Assembly (NCBI RefSeq): GCF_024721585.1 | Contig: NZ_CP102629.1 | Location: 62,001-126,000, forward strand | Length of the DNA: 64,000 nt | DNA from: Sphingomicrobium aestuariivivum | GTDB taxonomy: Bacteria; Pseudomonadota; Alphaproteobacteria; Sphingomonadales; Sphingomonadaceae | Direction: 5' to 3' | In this document: in pieces, positions 7,598 through 14,305 of the stretch | How the letters are laid out: the number at the start of each line of letters is the position of its first letter | How positions within the stretch are numbered: the first letter of the stretch is position 1 | Position numbers and translations under genes: made by a program | The notes under the pieces: generated by a model | The model's database searches: none | The model's input: the letters and a program-made list of their open reading frames with translations, nothing else | What the model was told of the DNA's origin: nothing

Positions 7598-9781
7598 TCA
7601 GGCTAGCGCATGAACGTCGTCATGCTTGGGCGAGGCGTGTTCAACGCCATAGCCATAGCCATAGCCATAGCCATAACCATATCCATATCCATAAGCCTCA
7701 TTGCGCGCGTCGAGCTTGGTCACGACTGCACCAAAGACCTCGCCGCCGCCCCTCTCGAGACGATCAAGCGACTGCGCGGTCATCCGTACCTTGCCGCGAT
7801 TGGCTTCAACAACCATCACCACGCCGTCGACCACAGAGGCGATGAGCGGGGCGTCGGCAAGACCAAGAACAGGCGGCGCATCGACGATGATATGGTCGTA
7901 GCTCGCCCTCAAGGTCTTGAGGAGCGTTCCGAAACGGTCGCCAGTAAGGAGGCCTGCAGGGTTGGGCGGCTCGCGGCCCGCGGGCATGGCGTCAAAGGCG
8001 AAGGGATCGGCGGACTGGATGCAATCGGCAAGACATTCCTCACCTCGCAGGAGATTGCTGAGGCCCTTACCTGGCTTCAGGTCAAGATACTTGGCAAGGC
8101 CCGAATTGCGCATGTCGCTATCGACAACCAGGACCTTCTTCCCCTGCTGCGTCAGGATGTTGGCCATAGCGACGCTCGAGAAGCTCTTACCTTCGCCGGG
8201 CTGCGTGCTGCAGAACATGAGGCACTTGGGAAAGCCCTCATGGGTCAGGAAGCCAAGATTCGTGAAAAGGCTGAAATAAGGCTCATACAAGCGGAAGAAA
8301 TAACTTTCGAAGCCGATGTCAGCCGCCTGCTTTTCGGCCCGCGGGATCGAGCCCAGGAGCGGGATGCCGAACAGCTCAGGCACAGCCGAGGGGTCGCGGA
8401 GGCTCTGGTTGAGCTTCTCCCGCAGAAGGATGACACTGCCCGACGCCGCGCCGCCGATTAGCATTGCAAGCACGAGATTGCGTAGCATGCTTGGTTCACT
8501 CGGCGACGAGGGGGTGTTGGCCGGATCGACGATCGCGATATTATTCTCGCCGACACCGGCGACGCCGATCTCGCGATAACGCTGAAGAAGCGCGTTATAG
8601 AGCGAGCGATTGGTATCCACCTCGCGCTGGAGGATATTGTACTGAACGCTGCTGAAGCGCTGACCGACAAACTCTTCGCGAAGATCGTTAACCCGGGCGC
8701 GGAGCATTCGCTCGGTTTCAGCGGCCTGCGCGTATCGCGCTTCTGCGCCCTGCGCTGAACGCGCTTCGGCGGTCGCGATCTCCTGATCCAGCTCTGCAAT
8801 CTGGTCGGTCAGCGCCCTGACGGTGGGATAGGCGTCGCCCGCGGTGGTGCGGAGGCGAGCACGTTCGCTTGAAAGTTCCGCGCGGCGCTGGCGTAGCGGA
8901 CGAATATTGGCTTCGTCTTCCGCGGACAATGCGGATCCAGATGCCTGCAACGCACTCTGCGCAACAATCCGTTCGGCCGTTGCCTTGGCCAACTCCGCGT
9001 TGAGTGCCTGCAAGTCGGTCGCGACCAGCGTCTGCGAGGCCGTCGCATTGCTGTTGCCCTCGACGGGTGTTTCGACGGTGAAGAGGTTTGTTGTCGCAGC
9101 ATAGTTGATGAGTTCGCGTTCAGCACTCTCGAGCCGCTTGCGGAGCTGCTCCAGCCGGTCTTCGAGAAAGTCCCGCGCCTCGTTCGTTGCGCCAAACCGG
9201 CGGTCGAGATTGCTGGCGATATACTCCTCAGCCCAGAGGTTCGCGATCCGTGCCGACAGCGCCGCATTGGGACTCGTAAACCGGATGTCCACGAGGTTCG
9301 AGACCCCAACCGGGTCAATGTGGATGTTGTCTAGGAGGATTTTGATGATTGCTTTGTCGCGCGTTGCTGCAGGCTCTTCCACCTCGAACGCTTCGAGAAA
9401 TTGCGCATCGGCGGCGAGGTCCGCCTCGCGCATCACTTGCTCGGCCAGAGAGCGCGCACGCAACAACTCGTACTGCGTTTCATAATATTGCGCATCGAGC
9501 ACGCGGTCCTGCGTCTCGACCCCCTCGACGGTCGTGACGTTCTTTTCGGCCCTGCTGATCTCGATCCGCGCGGTTGCTTCATATTTCGGCGTCATCAAGA
9601 GCGTGATCAGGATGCCGGCGACCAGCGAGGCGACGACAATGGCACTGATGAGCCACCGGTTATTCCACGCGATCTGCCAGAGCCGCTCGATTGCAGGGAC
9701 GTCGAAGTCTCCCGGGCGCTCAGCGTGGCCATCACCGCGCAGGCCAGGGCGATGTATGTCGTTGTGAGAACTGATGTTCAT
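7598..9781 (-). CDS. Wzc-type polysaccharide co-polymerase / tyrosine autokinase (cassette 2)
   Basis: A 727-residue paralogue of the protein at 322-2514. It has an N-terminal Wzz domain after a membrane helix at about 42-62, long coiled coils (about 195-400), a second helix at about 445-465 and a BY-kinase domain. The kinase motifs are Walker A PGEGKS (about 525-530), Walker A' VDSDMR (about 550) and Walker B IVDAPP (about 630). The autophosphorylation tail is unusual: eight Tyr-Gly dipeptides in a row (about 696-711), followed by 16 residues rich in His, Asp and Ala. It starts six bases after the Wza-like gene. Phosphorylation of the tyrosine tail in this family controls oligomerisation and chain length. 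Confidence 0.92.
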   Translation of the reverse strand: MNISSHNDIHRPGLRGDGHAERPGDFDVPAIERLWQIAWNNRWLISAIVVASLVAGILITLLMTPKYEATARIEISRAEKNVTTVEGVETQDRVLDAQYYETQYELLRARSLAEQVMREADLAADAQFLEAFEVEEPAATRDKAIIKILLDNIHIDPVGVSNLVDIRFTSPNAALSARIANLWAEEYIASNLDRRFGATNEARDFLEDRLEQLRKRLESAERELINYAATTNLFTVETPVEGNSNATASQTLVATDLQALNAELAKATAERIVAQSALQASGSALSAEDEANIRPLRQRRAELSSERARLRTTAGDAYPTVRALTDQIAELDQEIATAEARSAQGAEARYAQAAETERMLRARVNDLREEFVGQRFSSVQYNILQREVDTNRSLYNALLQRYREIGVAGVGENNIAIVDPANTPSSPSEPSMLRNLVLAMLIGGAASGSVILLREKLNQSLRDPSAVPELFGIPLLGSIPRAEKQAADIGFESYFFRLYEPYFSLFTNLGFLTHEGFPKCLMFCSTQPGEGKSFSSVAMANILTQQGKKVLVVDSDMRNSGLAKYLDLKPGKGLSNLLRGEECLADCIQSADPFAFDAMPAGREPPNPAGLLTGDRFGTLLKTLRASYDHIIVDAPPVLGLADAPLIASVVDGVVMVVEANRGKVRMTAQSLDRLERGGGEVFGAVVTKLDARNEAYGYGYGYGYGYGYGYGVEHASPKHDDVHALA
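7647..7694. repeat. Hexanucleotide tandem repeat (8 units of ccatan) coding the Tyr-Gly tail
   Basis: Eight consecutive six-base units, ccatag x4 followed by variants ending in a, t, t, a, lie within the 3' end of the autokinase gene. On the minus strand each unit encodes Tyr-Gly. Gain or loss of a unit keeps the frame and changes the number of phosphorylatable tyrosines. Confidence 0.95.
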
Positions 9782-9787
9782 GTCAAT

Positions 9788-10495
9788 CTACCGCAGCAGT
9801 CGTTCGGCGAGGATGAGCGGGGTCGTGATCAGCGGCGAAATCGTTGCGATCCGCTTGATTCGACGGAGCGCAGGTGAATCCCCGACTTGAATGATGTCGC
9901 CCACATAGATCTGTGGATCGTCATAATTGCCCCGTTGGATCGCGCCGAGATTGTACGCACCGACATAGCGCTGCCCGTTGACCGTTCGCAGGATCACGAC
10001 GTCCTTGAGGTTCGCCGTTTCTGTCGTGCCTCCGCCGATCGCAACGGCGTCAAGCAGGGTCATTCTGCCCACGAGGTCATAACGACCAGGGGATTCGACC
10101 TGGCCACCGACGGTGAAGAGGCGGTCGCTATGCTCGATGATATCGACCGTGACGACAGGGTCGACGACATAATCGCCCACCAACTGGGCCTCGAGAAATT
10201 GGGCGATTTCAAAGGGGTCTCGGCCATTTGCCTGCACCCGCCCAACGAGCGGGAATTGGAATTCACCAGTTGGTCCGACCCACAATTCGCGGCTGAGGTC
10301 ATCAAAGCCAAGGACCGAGATGCGGACCTTGTCGCCCGGGCGGACGAGTGCGGCATCATTCACGGCGGGCGTCGGCAGTTCGTTGAGATTGGCGAGCTGA
10401 ATGTCGGCGGCCGTCCCTACAGGCGGGGGAGAGGAGGCGCAGCCGGAAAGCGCAAAGCTAACGAGACCAAGCAGGAGAAGACGCGGTACATGCAT
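9788..10495 (-). CDS. Wza-like polysaccharide export lipoprotein (cassette 2)
   Basis: The start at 10495 gives a 235-residue lipoprotein precursor with a clear signal peptide and lipobox LSGC (Cys at about 19). A longer in-frame ORF from 10717 would add 74 residues with no signal character, so I reject that extension. A Poly_export domain (VRPGDKVRISVLGFDDL; YVVDPVVTVDII) is followed by an SLBB domain (FTVGGQVESPGRYDLVG). The product is a paralogue of 2532-3230 and is expected to form the outer-membrane/periplasmic export channel with the adjacent autokinase six bases downstream. Confidence 0.9.
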   Translation of the reverse strand: MHVPRLLLLGLVSFALSGCASSPPPVGTAADIQLANLNELPTPAVNDAALVRPGDKVRISVLGFDDLSRELWVGPTGEFQFPLVGRVQANGRDPFEIAQFLEAQLVGDYVVDPVVTVDIIEHSDRLFTVGGQVESPGRYDLVGRMTLLDAVAIGGGTTETANLKDVVILRTVNGQRYVGAYNLGAIQRGNYDDPQIYVGDIIQVGDSPALRRIKRIATISPLITTPLILAERLLR

Positions 10496-10575
10496 GATAG
10501 GATTTGTCGGAAAACCGAGAAATACTTCTCGGCTTTGCGCGGCAACCTCTTGTTTAAGCTGAAGAAGTAATGACC

Positions 10576-11967
10576 TTAAAGCCGGTGGCGCTTTACGAGA
10601 GGCTGGGCAAACAAGGCAAGCGCTAAAATTGCCACAGTCATCATCGCGGGCGTGCGAAGCGGATAATCGACCAGACTCGCGGTGGCCAGGATGAGCATGA
10701 GCCCGAACCCGAGCCATGCCTCCGCGTTCTCGGTGGCATTCGAGTGGCCTCCCCGGGTAAGCTTAACGAGACGCTGCAAGGCAAGTGCGCTCCCGAAGAG
10801 AAGGAGGGCCAGCGCGACAGCTCCGCCCTCGATGATGAATTGCAGCCAGTCGTTATGCGCTTCGTTGACATATGACGGCATGAGAAGTGCCGTGGGTTCG
10901 CGCATCCGATACGCATATTCGAAGGCGCCGAGCCCGGTGCCGAACGGTTGGAAGTCGGCGGCTATGTCTACAAGGATGGGCGTGATTTCATGTCGCAACT
11001 CGCGCGAAGGATCGGTGTCGAGAAGGCGCATCCAGGCGGGGCTACGGCCGGTCAACACGAACAGGGCGAAGATCGCGGTACCGATCCCTGTGACAAGGGC
11101 AGCCATCGTAAGCCTGCGGAGATGGGCTGAAGTTGCTCCCGCATTTGGCTTGTTCGCGTAAACGAAATGCAGCGCCCATATCAGGCAGGCAAGAAAGAGG
11201 CTGACAAGGCCGGCTCGTGATCCACTCGCTAGGATCGCGAAACTCAAGATTGCGGCGCCCGAGAGCAGAAATGGCCGTGAGCGTTTTTGGTCAGATCGGG
11301 ATACCCGAAAAGTGAGAAAGAGGCTGATCAACAGGCAGCAGGCGAGAAAAACGGCGTGGTGATTTCGGTTGGCGAAAAAACCGACCGCACTGCCGCGGTT
11401 CGAAACCTCGTAGAAAAAGAGCCAGCTGTCGCTTGGCAGGCGTTGCTGGACGATCCCGAGAATTGATGCACCAACTCCAAGGGCGACGAGCGAGAACAGC
11501 GCAAGAGTAGGTCGGCCGATTGTCGCGAAACCAAGCAGCGCGGCTAGCGGGATAACCGTACTGAAAAGGCTATTTAATGTTGCCATCGGTGAAAGCGTGA
11601 CCGGGCGCCAGACTTCGAGGGCCATCAGCCGGTCGAGCGCCGCGATAGGCGCGCGTTCGGGCAGCGACTGCCACCATTCCGGGGGGAGGGGGATCAGCTG
11701 GACAATCGCGATACTGCCAATGCAGGCAAGCGCGCTGAGCGGCACACGAACGGCCCGCAGCGCCTCGCGATCTACGGAAAGGATGAAAACCGCGCACGCG
11801 ATTGCCGCCAGTGCGAGCAACACCGGGAAGCTGCCCGCGTCATTGTGCGAACTGCCACCGAGTCCAATGATCGAGACGAGAAGAAAAAGGTAGCTAGAGC
11901 TCTGCCAGTCAACCCATTGGGCACTCATTGTCCTGCCAGCGTGGTTGATCGGCTTGTTTATGCTCAT
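10576..11967 (-). CDS. O-antigen ligase/Wzy-like polymerase (cassette 2, unfused)
   Basis: The start at 11967 gives 463 residues; an upstream in-frame start at 12090 would add 41 polar residues. There are about ten to twelve membrane helices, with the family loop YVNEAHNDWLQFIIEGG near residue 380 corresponding to the HNEPIEF loop of the cassette 1 protein. It lacks the helical and beta extension; that part is encoded separately at 6486-7592. It is the first gene of the cassette 2 operon, 80 bases before the Wza-like start. Likely role: polymerisation or ligation of lipid-linked repeat units in the periplasm. Whether it acts as polymerase or ligase cannot be decided from sequence. Confidence 0.85.
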   Translation of the reverse strand: MSINKPINHAGRTMSAQWVDWQSSSYLFLLVSIIGLGGSSHNDAGSFPVLLALAAIACAVFILSVDREALRAVRVPLSALACIGSIAIVQLIPLPPEWWQSLPERAPIAALDRLMALEVWRPVTLSPMATLNSLFSTVIPLAALLGFATIGRPTLALFSLVALGVGASILGIVQQRLPSDSWLFFYEVSNRGSAVGFFANRNHHAVFLACCLLISLFLTFRVSRSDQKRSRPFLLSGAAILSFAILASGSRAGLVSLFLACLIWALHFVYANKPNAGATSAHLRRLTMAALVTGIGTAIFALFVLTGRSPAWMRLLDTDPSRELRHEITPILVDIAADFQPFGTGLGAFEYAYRMREPTALLMPSYVNEAHNDWLQFIIEGGAVALALLLFGSALALQRLVKLTRGGHSNATENAEAWLGFGLMLILATASLVDYPLRTPAMMTVAILALALFAQPLVKRHRL

Positions 11968-12213
11968 GATGAGGGTTTCTTGGTTGTCTCGTCGGGCTTC
12001 GAAGTGTGGGCCGGATAGAGCCTTCTGGAGCAGGAGGTAAGGGCTTTTCGGAAAGGTAAGGTATTTGTTCGAGATCGTTGCTACAGCCACGCAGGCTGAA
12101 CCCTCGCGATCACCAACTATTGTCCTATTCGGGTTGAGCTAGCGTCGCTCTGGCGCATAAATCGGTGGCCATATCTTTATCAGGTTAGTGCCCACAAACA
12201 GACAGGAACTGAT
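11968..12213. other. Intergenic leader between cassette 2 and the HTH ORF
   Basis: About 245 bases with lower GC than the neighbouring genes and no convincing ORF. It lies upstream of the minus-strand cassette 2 operon and of the plus-strand ORF at 12214, so it should hold the cassette 2 promoter. I could not pick a reliable -35/-10 pair by eye. Confidence 0.5.
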
Positions 12214-12477
12214 GTGATTTTTGGTGCCCAGGCTAGAGCAGGAAAAGGCTTACTAGGATGGCCCTCTCAGCGACTGGCTGAGTGTGCCGGTGTTGAATGG
12301 TCTATTATCAAGCAGGGCGAAAAGGCCGCAGGTGTTACACTCAGCCAAAGAGGGACCAACGAGCGCGTGAAGCGGCCTTTGGAAAAAGCTGGGGCAGGAC
12401 TCCGTGGCGACCCCAAATCCTTGCAGAGCGCTAGTCCTCACTCACCTAATGACGTCGCATTGGCGCGCAAGGACTGA
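12214..12477 (+). CDS. Small XRE-family-like helix-turn-helix protein, possibly decaying
   Basis: An 87-residue ORF from a GTG. Residues about 5-55 match the pattern of small XRE regulators: RAGKGLLGWPSQRLAECAGV corresponds to the usual RA..LLGWSQ..LAE.AGV, followed by IK..EKA.GV, a Thr-led helix and LEKAGA. I infer a Cro/C1-type HTH DNA-binding fold. Base use is unlike the flanking genes (third positions are not GC-rich), which suggests recent acquisition or loss of constraint. It lies divergent from cassette 2 and five bases before the VanZ-like gene. It could be a local regulator or a remnant. Confidence 0.4.
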   Translation: MIFGAQARAGKGLLGWPSQRLAECAGVEWSIIKQGEKAAGVTLSQRGTNERVKRPLEKAGAGLRGDPKSLQSASPHSPNDVALARKD

Positions 12478-12482
12478 ACCGC

Positions 12483-12863
12483 ATGCATCGATTTCTCGCC
12501 ACCCTCTTTTGGTGTGCACTGATTGCGGCGTTGCTGATCGCAAGCCTGCCTGACCCCACAACACTGACCGGTAATACCAATGACAAGCTCCTGCACGTCA
12601 TTGCCTTTGCGCTCCTTTCGGTTCTTGCTCGTCTCGCTTTTCCTTCAGTCAGTCTCTGGAAGCTGCTCACGCTGCTTAGTGCCTTCGGCGCGCTCATCGA
12701 ACTCGTCCAGGCAATTCCCGTGCTCGGGCGCGATTCTGAACTCGCCGATTGGATCGCCGATACGCTCGCTGCCGCGCTCGTTTTCGGGATTATCTCCCTC
12801 GTCGAACGTAACCGAAATGTGGGGAGAAAAAGAACCGAGGAGGGAGACAGTGGCTCCTCCTAA
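12483..12863 (+). CDS. VanZ-like family membrane protein
   Basis: A 126-residue protein with about four hydrophobic segments. It has the family signature NDKLLHVIAFALL near residue 35 and a second conserved acidic patch before the third helix (ELVQAIPVLGR, then the D of ADWIADT). VanZ-like proteins of this size are common near exopolysaccharide loci in alphaproteobacteria, but their biochemical role is unknown. The start is the ATG at 12483, preceded by AAGGA. It is transcribed away from cassette 2. Confidence 0.8.
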   Translation: MHRFLATLFWCALIAALLIASLPDPTTLTGNTNDKLLHVIAFALLSVLARLAFPSVSLWKLLTLLSAFGALIELVQAIPVLGRDSELADWIADTLAAALVFGIISLVERNRNVGRKRTEEGDSGSS

Positions 12864-12971
12864 TTGAGCTCGCGCGGCAGCTTACAGAATGCCTTGCGTC
12901 CGCCATCACCTCGCATCTGCGCGTGTGGTTGTCGGTCCTCTTGAGCACACCCCCGTGACTGCTCACAATAA

Positions 12972-13199
12972 CGCCAACGCTTCGGCGATTTCGAGATGCA
13001 GGCGGGCCTCGCCAACAGTCTCGTCACGGGCTTCCTCATCAGCACCGTGTCACAGCGCGACCGTTCGCTGCCGACCTATGGCGGCGGGCTGATCTTCAAT
13101 CTGTCGGGCCGTGTGAAAGCGCGCGTAAATCACGACCTCGAGATTGGCGACTTCGACCGGATCGAGGCGTTCAAGGTGAAGACCGCCGTCAAGTTTTGA
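12972..13199 (+). pseudogene. 3' remnant of a gene (possible outer-membrane strand pattern)
   Basis: The frame is open from 12972 (after a TAA) to a TGA at 13199. Its codon third positions are strongly GC-rich, as in real genes here, but the first ATG is internal (12996) and no ribosome site is seen. The peptide (about 75 residues) alternates polar and hydrophobic residues at its end and finishes in Phe, like the last strands of an outer-membrane barrel. I read it as the surviving 3' end of a truncated gene. The family was not identified. Confidence 0.35.
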
Positions 13200-13279
13200 G
13201 GGCCGTCCTCAGCAAATGCGAAGACCCGGTCGACAACGGCGGGGCATACCAAAGACGCCGTAAGCGAGGTGGTAATCCC

Positions 13280-13744
13280 CTAGCGAGGCTGCTTCACCGG
13301 CACATCGCCGCCGCCAGTCCCGCCGCCCGAACCACCGCTGCCGCCGTCGCCGCCGCCGTAACCGCCGCCCGCGCCGCCGCTGGAGCCGCTATTATCGCCG
13401 CCGCCATAGCCGCCGCCGGCACCGCCGCTACTGGTGCTTCCATCGCCGCCGCCATAGCCGCCGCCCGCGCCGCCGCTGCTGGTACCGTCGCCACCGCCAT
13501 AGCCGCTACCGGCACCGCCGTTGCTGGTGCCTTCACCGCCACCATTGCTGCTGCCGTCGCTCCCGTCCGTCGTCTCGCCGCCACCGGAGGTGGTGGCGCC
13601 GCTGTCCGAACCATCGGGTTCGCCGACGAGCGAGGTCTCGACGTCATTGGCCGGTGCGAGGTCGTCGGCGGTGTCGCTTTCCGATGCGCAGGCGGCGATC
13701 GCGAGCGCCGTCATCGGCGTGAGGAATTTGAGGCTCTTCCACAT
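13280..13744 (-). CDS. Gly-rich repeat lipoprotein, hypothetical
   Basis: A 154-residue precursor. I choose the ATG at 13744 because GGGAGA sits seven bases upstream; the ATG at 13750 would leave only one base of spacing. The signal peptide ends in lipobox IAAC (Cys about 18). After an acidic linker, the C-terminal 95 residues are low-complexity Gly/Ser, including four imperfect copies of a 17-19-residue unit ending GGGYGGGD or similar. The protein ends with a short basic tail. There is no recognised family; a surface or cell-wall-associated flexible lipoprotein is plausible. A separate gap of about 105 bases divides it from the channel gene upstream. Confidence 0.65.
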   Translation of the reverse strand: MWKSLKFLTPMTALAIAACASESDTADDLAPANDVETSLVGEPDGSDSGATTSGGGETTDGSDGSSNGGGEGTSNGGAGSGYGGGDGTSSGGAGGGYGGGDGSTSSGGAGGGYGGGDNSGSSGGAGGGYGGGDGGSGGSGGGTGGGDVPVKQPR

Positions 13745-13851
13745 GGGCATTCTCCCGTGTCCGTCCCCCGGGCGAAGGCGTTGTAGCATGGAACGGGCGA
13801 AACCATGCCGCGCGGAGCGACGTGCCGCCCCTTATCGGGGACAGGTCGGGC

Positions 13852-14301
13852 TCAGCGGCGCTTGCGCGGCGCGCCCGTCCGCAGGTGCCAGAATTTTTCC
13901 ATGTAAAGATAGGTCATCGAGGCGGTCCAGCCGACCATGACGAGGCCGTTCAGCGCTTCGACCCCGCTGATGATCCGCATCGAGCCCATCGGGTAGAGGT
14001 CGCCGATGCCGAGCGTCGTGTAGCTGGTGATCGAGAAATAGAAGAAGTCGCCGAACGTGTGCTGGTCGACGCCTCCGTCGATCGAGCCGAAGCCGCCGAT
14101 CTCCTCGAGCAGCATGAAGGCGACGGCATAGATGAAGGTCTGCACGAGGTGGCTGATGAGCGCGACGCTGAGCATCACGGTGATCCGCAGGCGCGGCTGC
14201 AGGCGCAGGTGCGTCAGACGCGCCGAGGTGAAGCGCAGCGCCTCATAATGGATCCCGATGGTGGAAGCGAGGAGCAGGAGCGTGACGAGGGCGGTCCACA
14301 A
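13852..14301 (-). CDS. Small two-pore-helix potassium channel (Ion_trans_2 type)
   Basis: The reading frame is open upstream into the TonB receptor gene, but the sensible start is a TTG at 14301, four bases after the receptor stop, with a GGAAGTGGA purine stretch ahead. This gives 149 residues. Three to four hydrophobic helices surround a pore loop with selectivity filter TTLGIGDLYP (about 95), the K+ channel signature. There is no cyclic-nucleotide-binding or RCK domain, so ligand gating is not evident. It is the last gene of the four-gene operon that starts at 21115. Confidence 0.8.
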   Translation of the reverse strand: MWTALVTLLLLASTIGIHYEALRFTSARLTHLRLQPRLRITVMLSVALISHLVQTFIYAVAFMLLEEIGGFGSIDGGVDQHTFGDFFYFSITSYTTLGIGDLYPMGSMRIISGVEALNGLVMVGWTASMTYLYMEKFWHLRTGAPRKRR

Positions 14302-14305
14302 AGGT

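Noticed and set aside
10496-10717. N-terminal extension of the cassette 2 export protein
   Set aside because: The 74 extra residues lack a signal peptide, while the internal ATG at 10495 starts a textbook lipoprotein signal.
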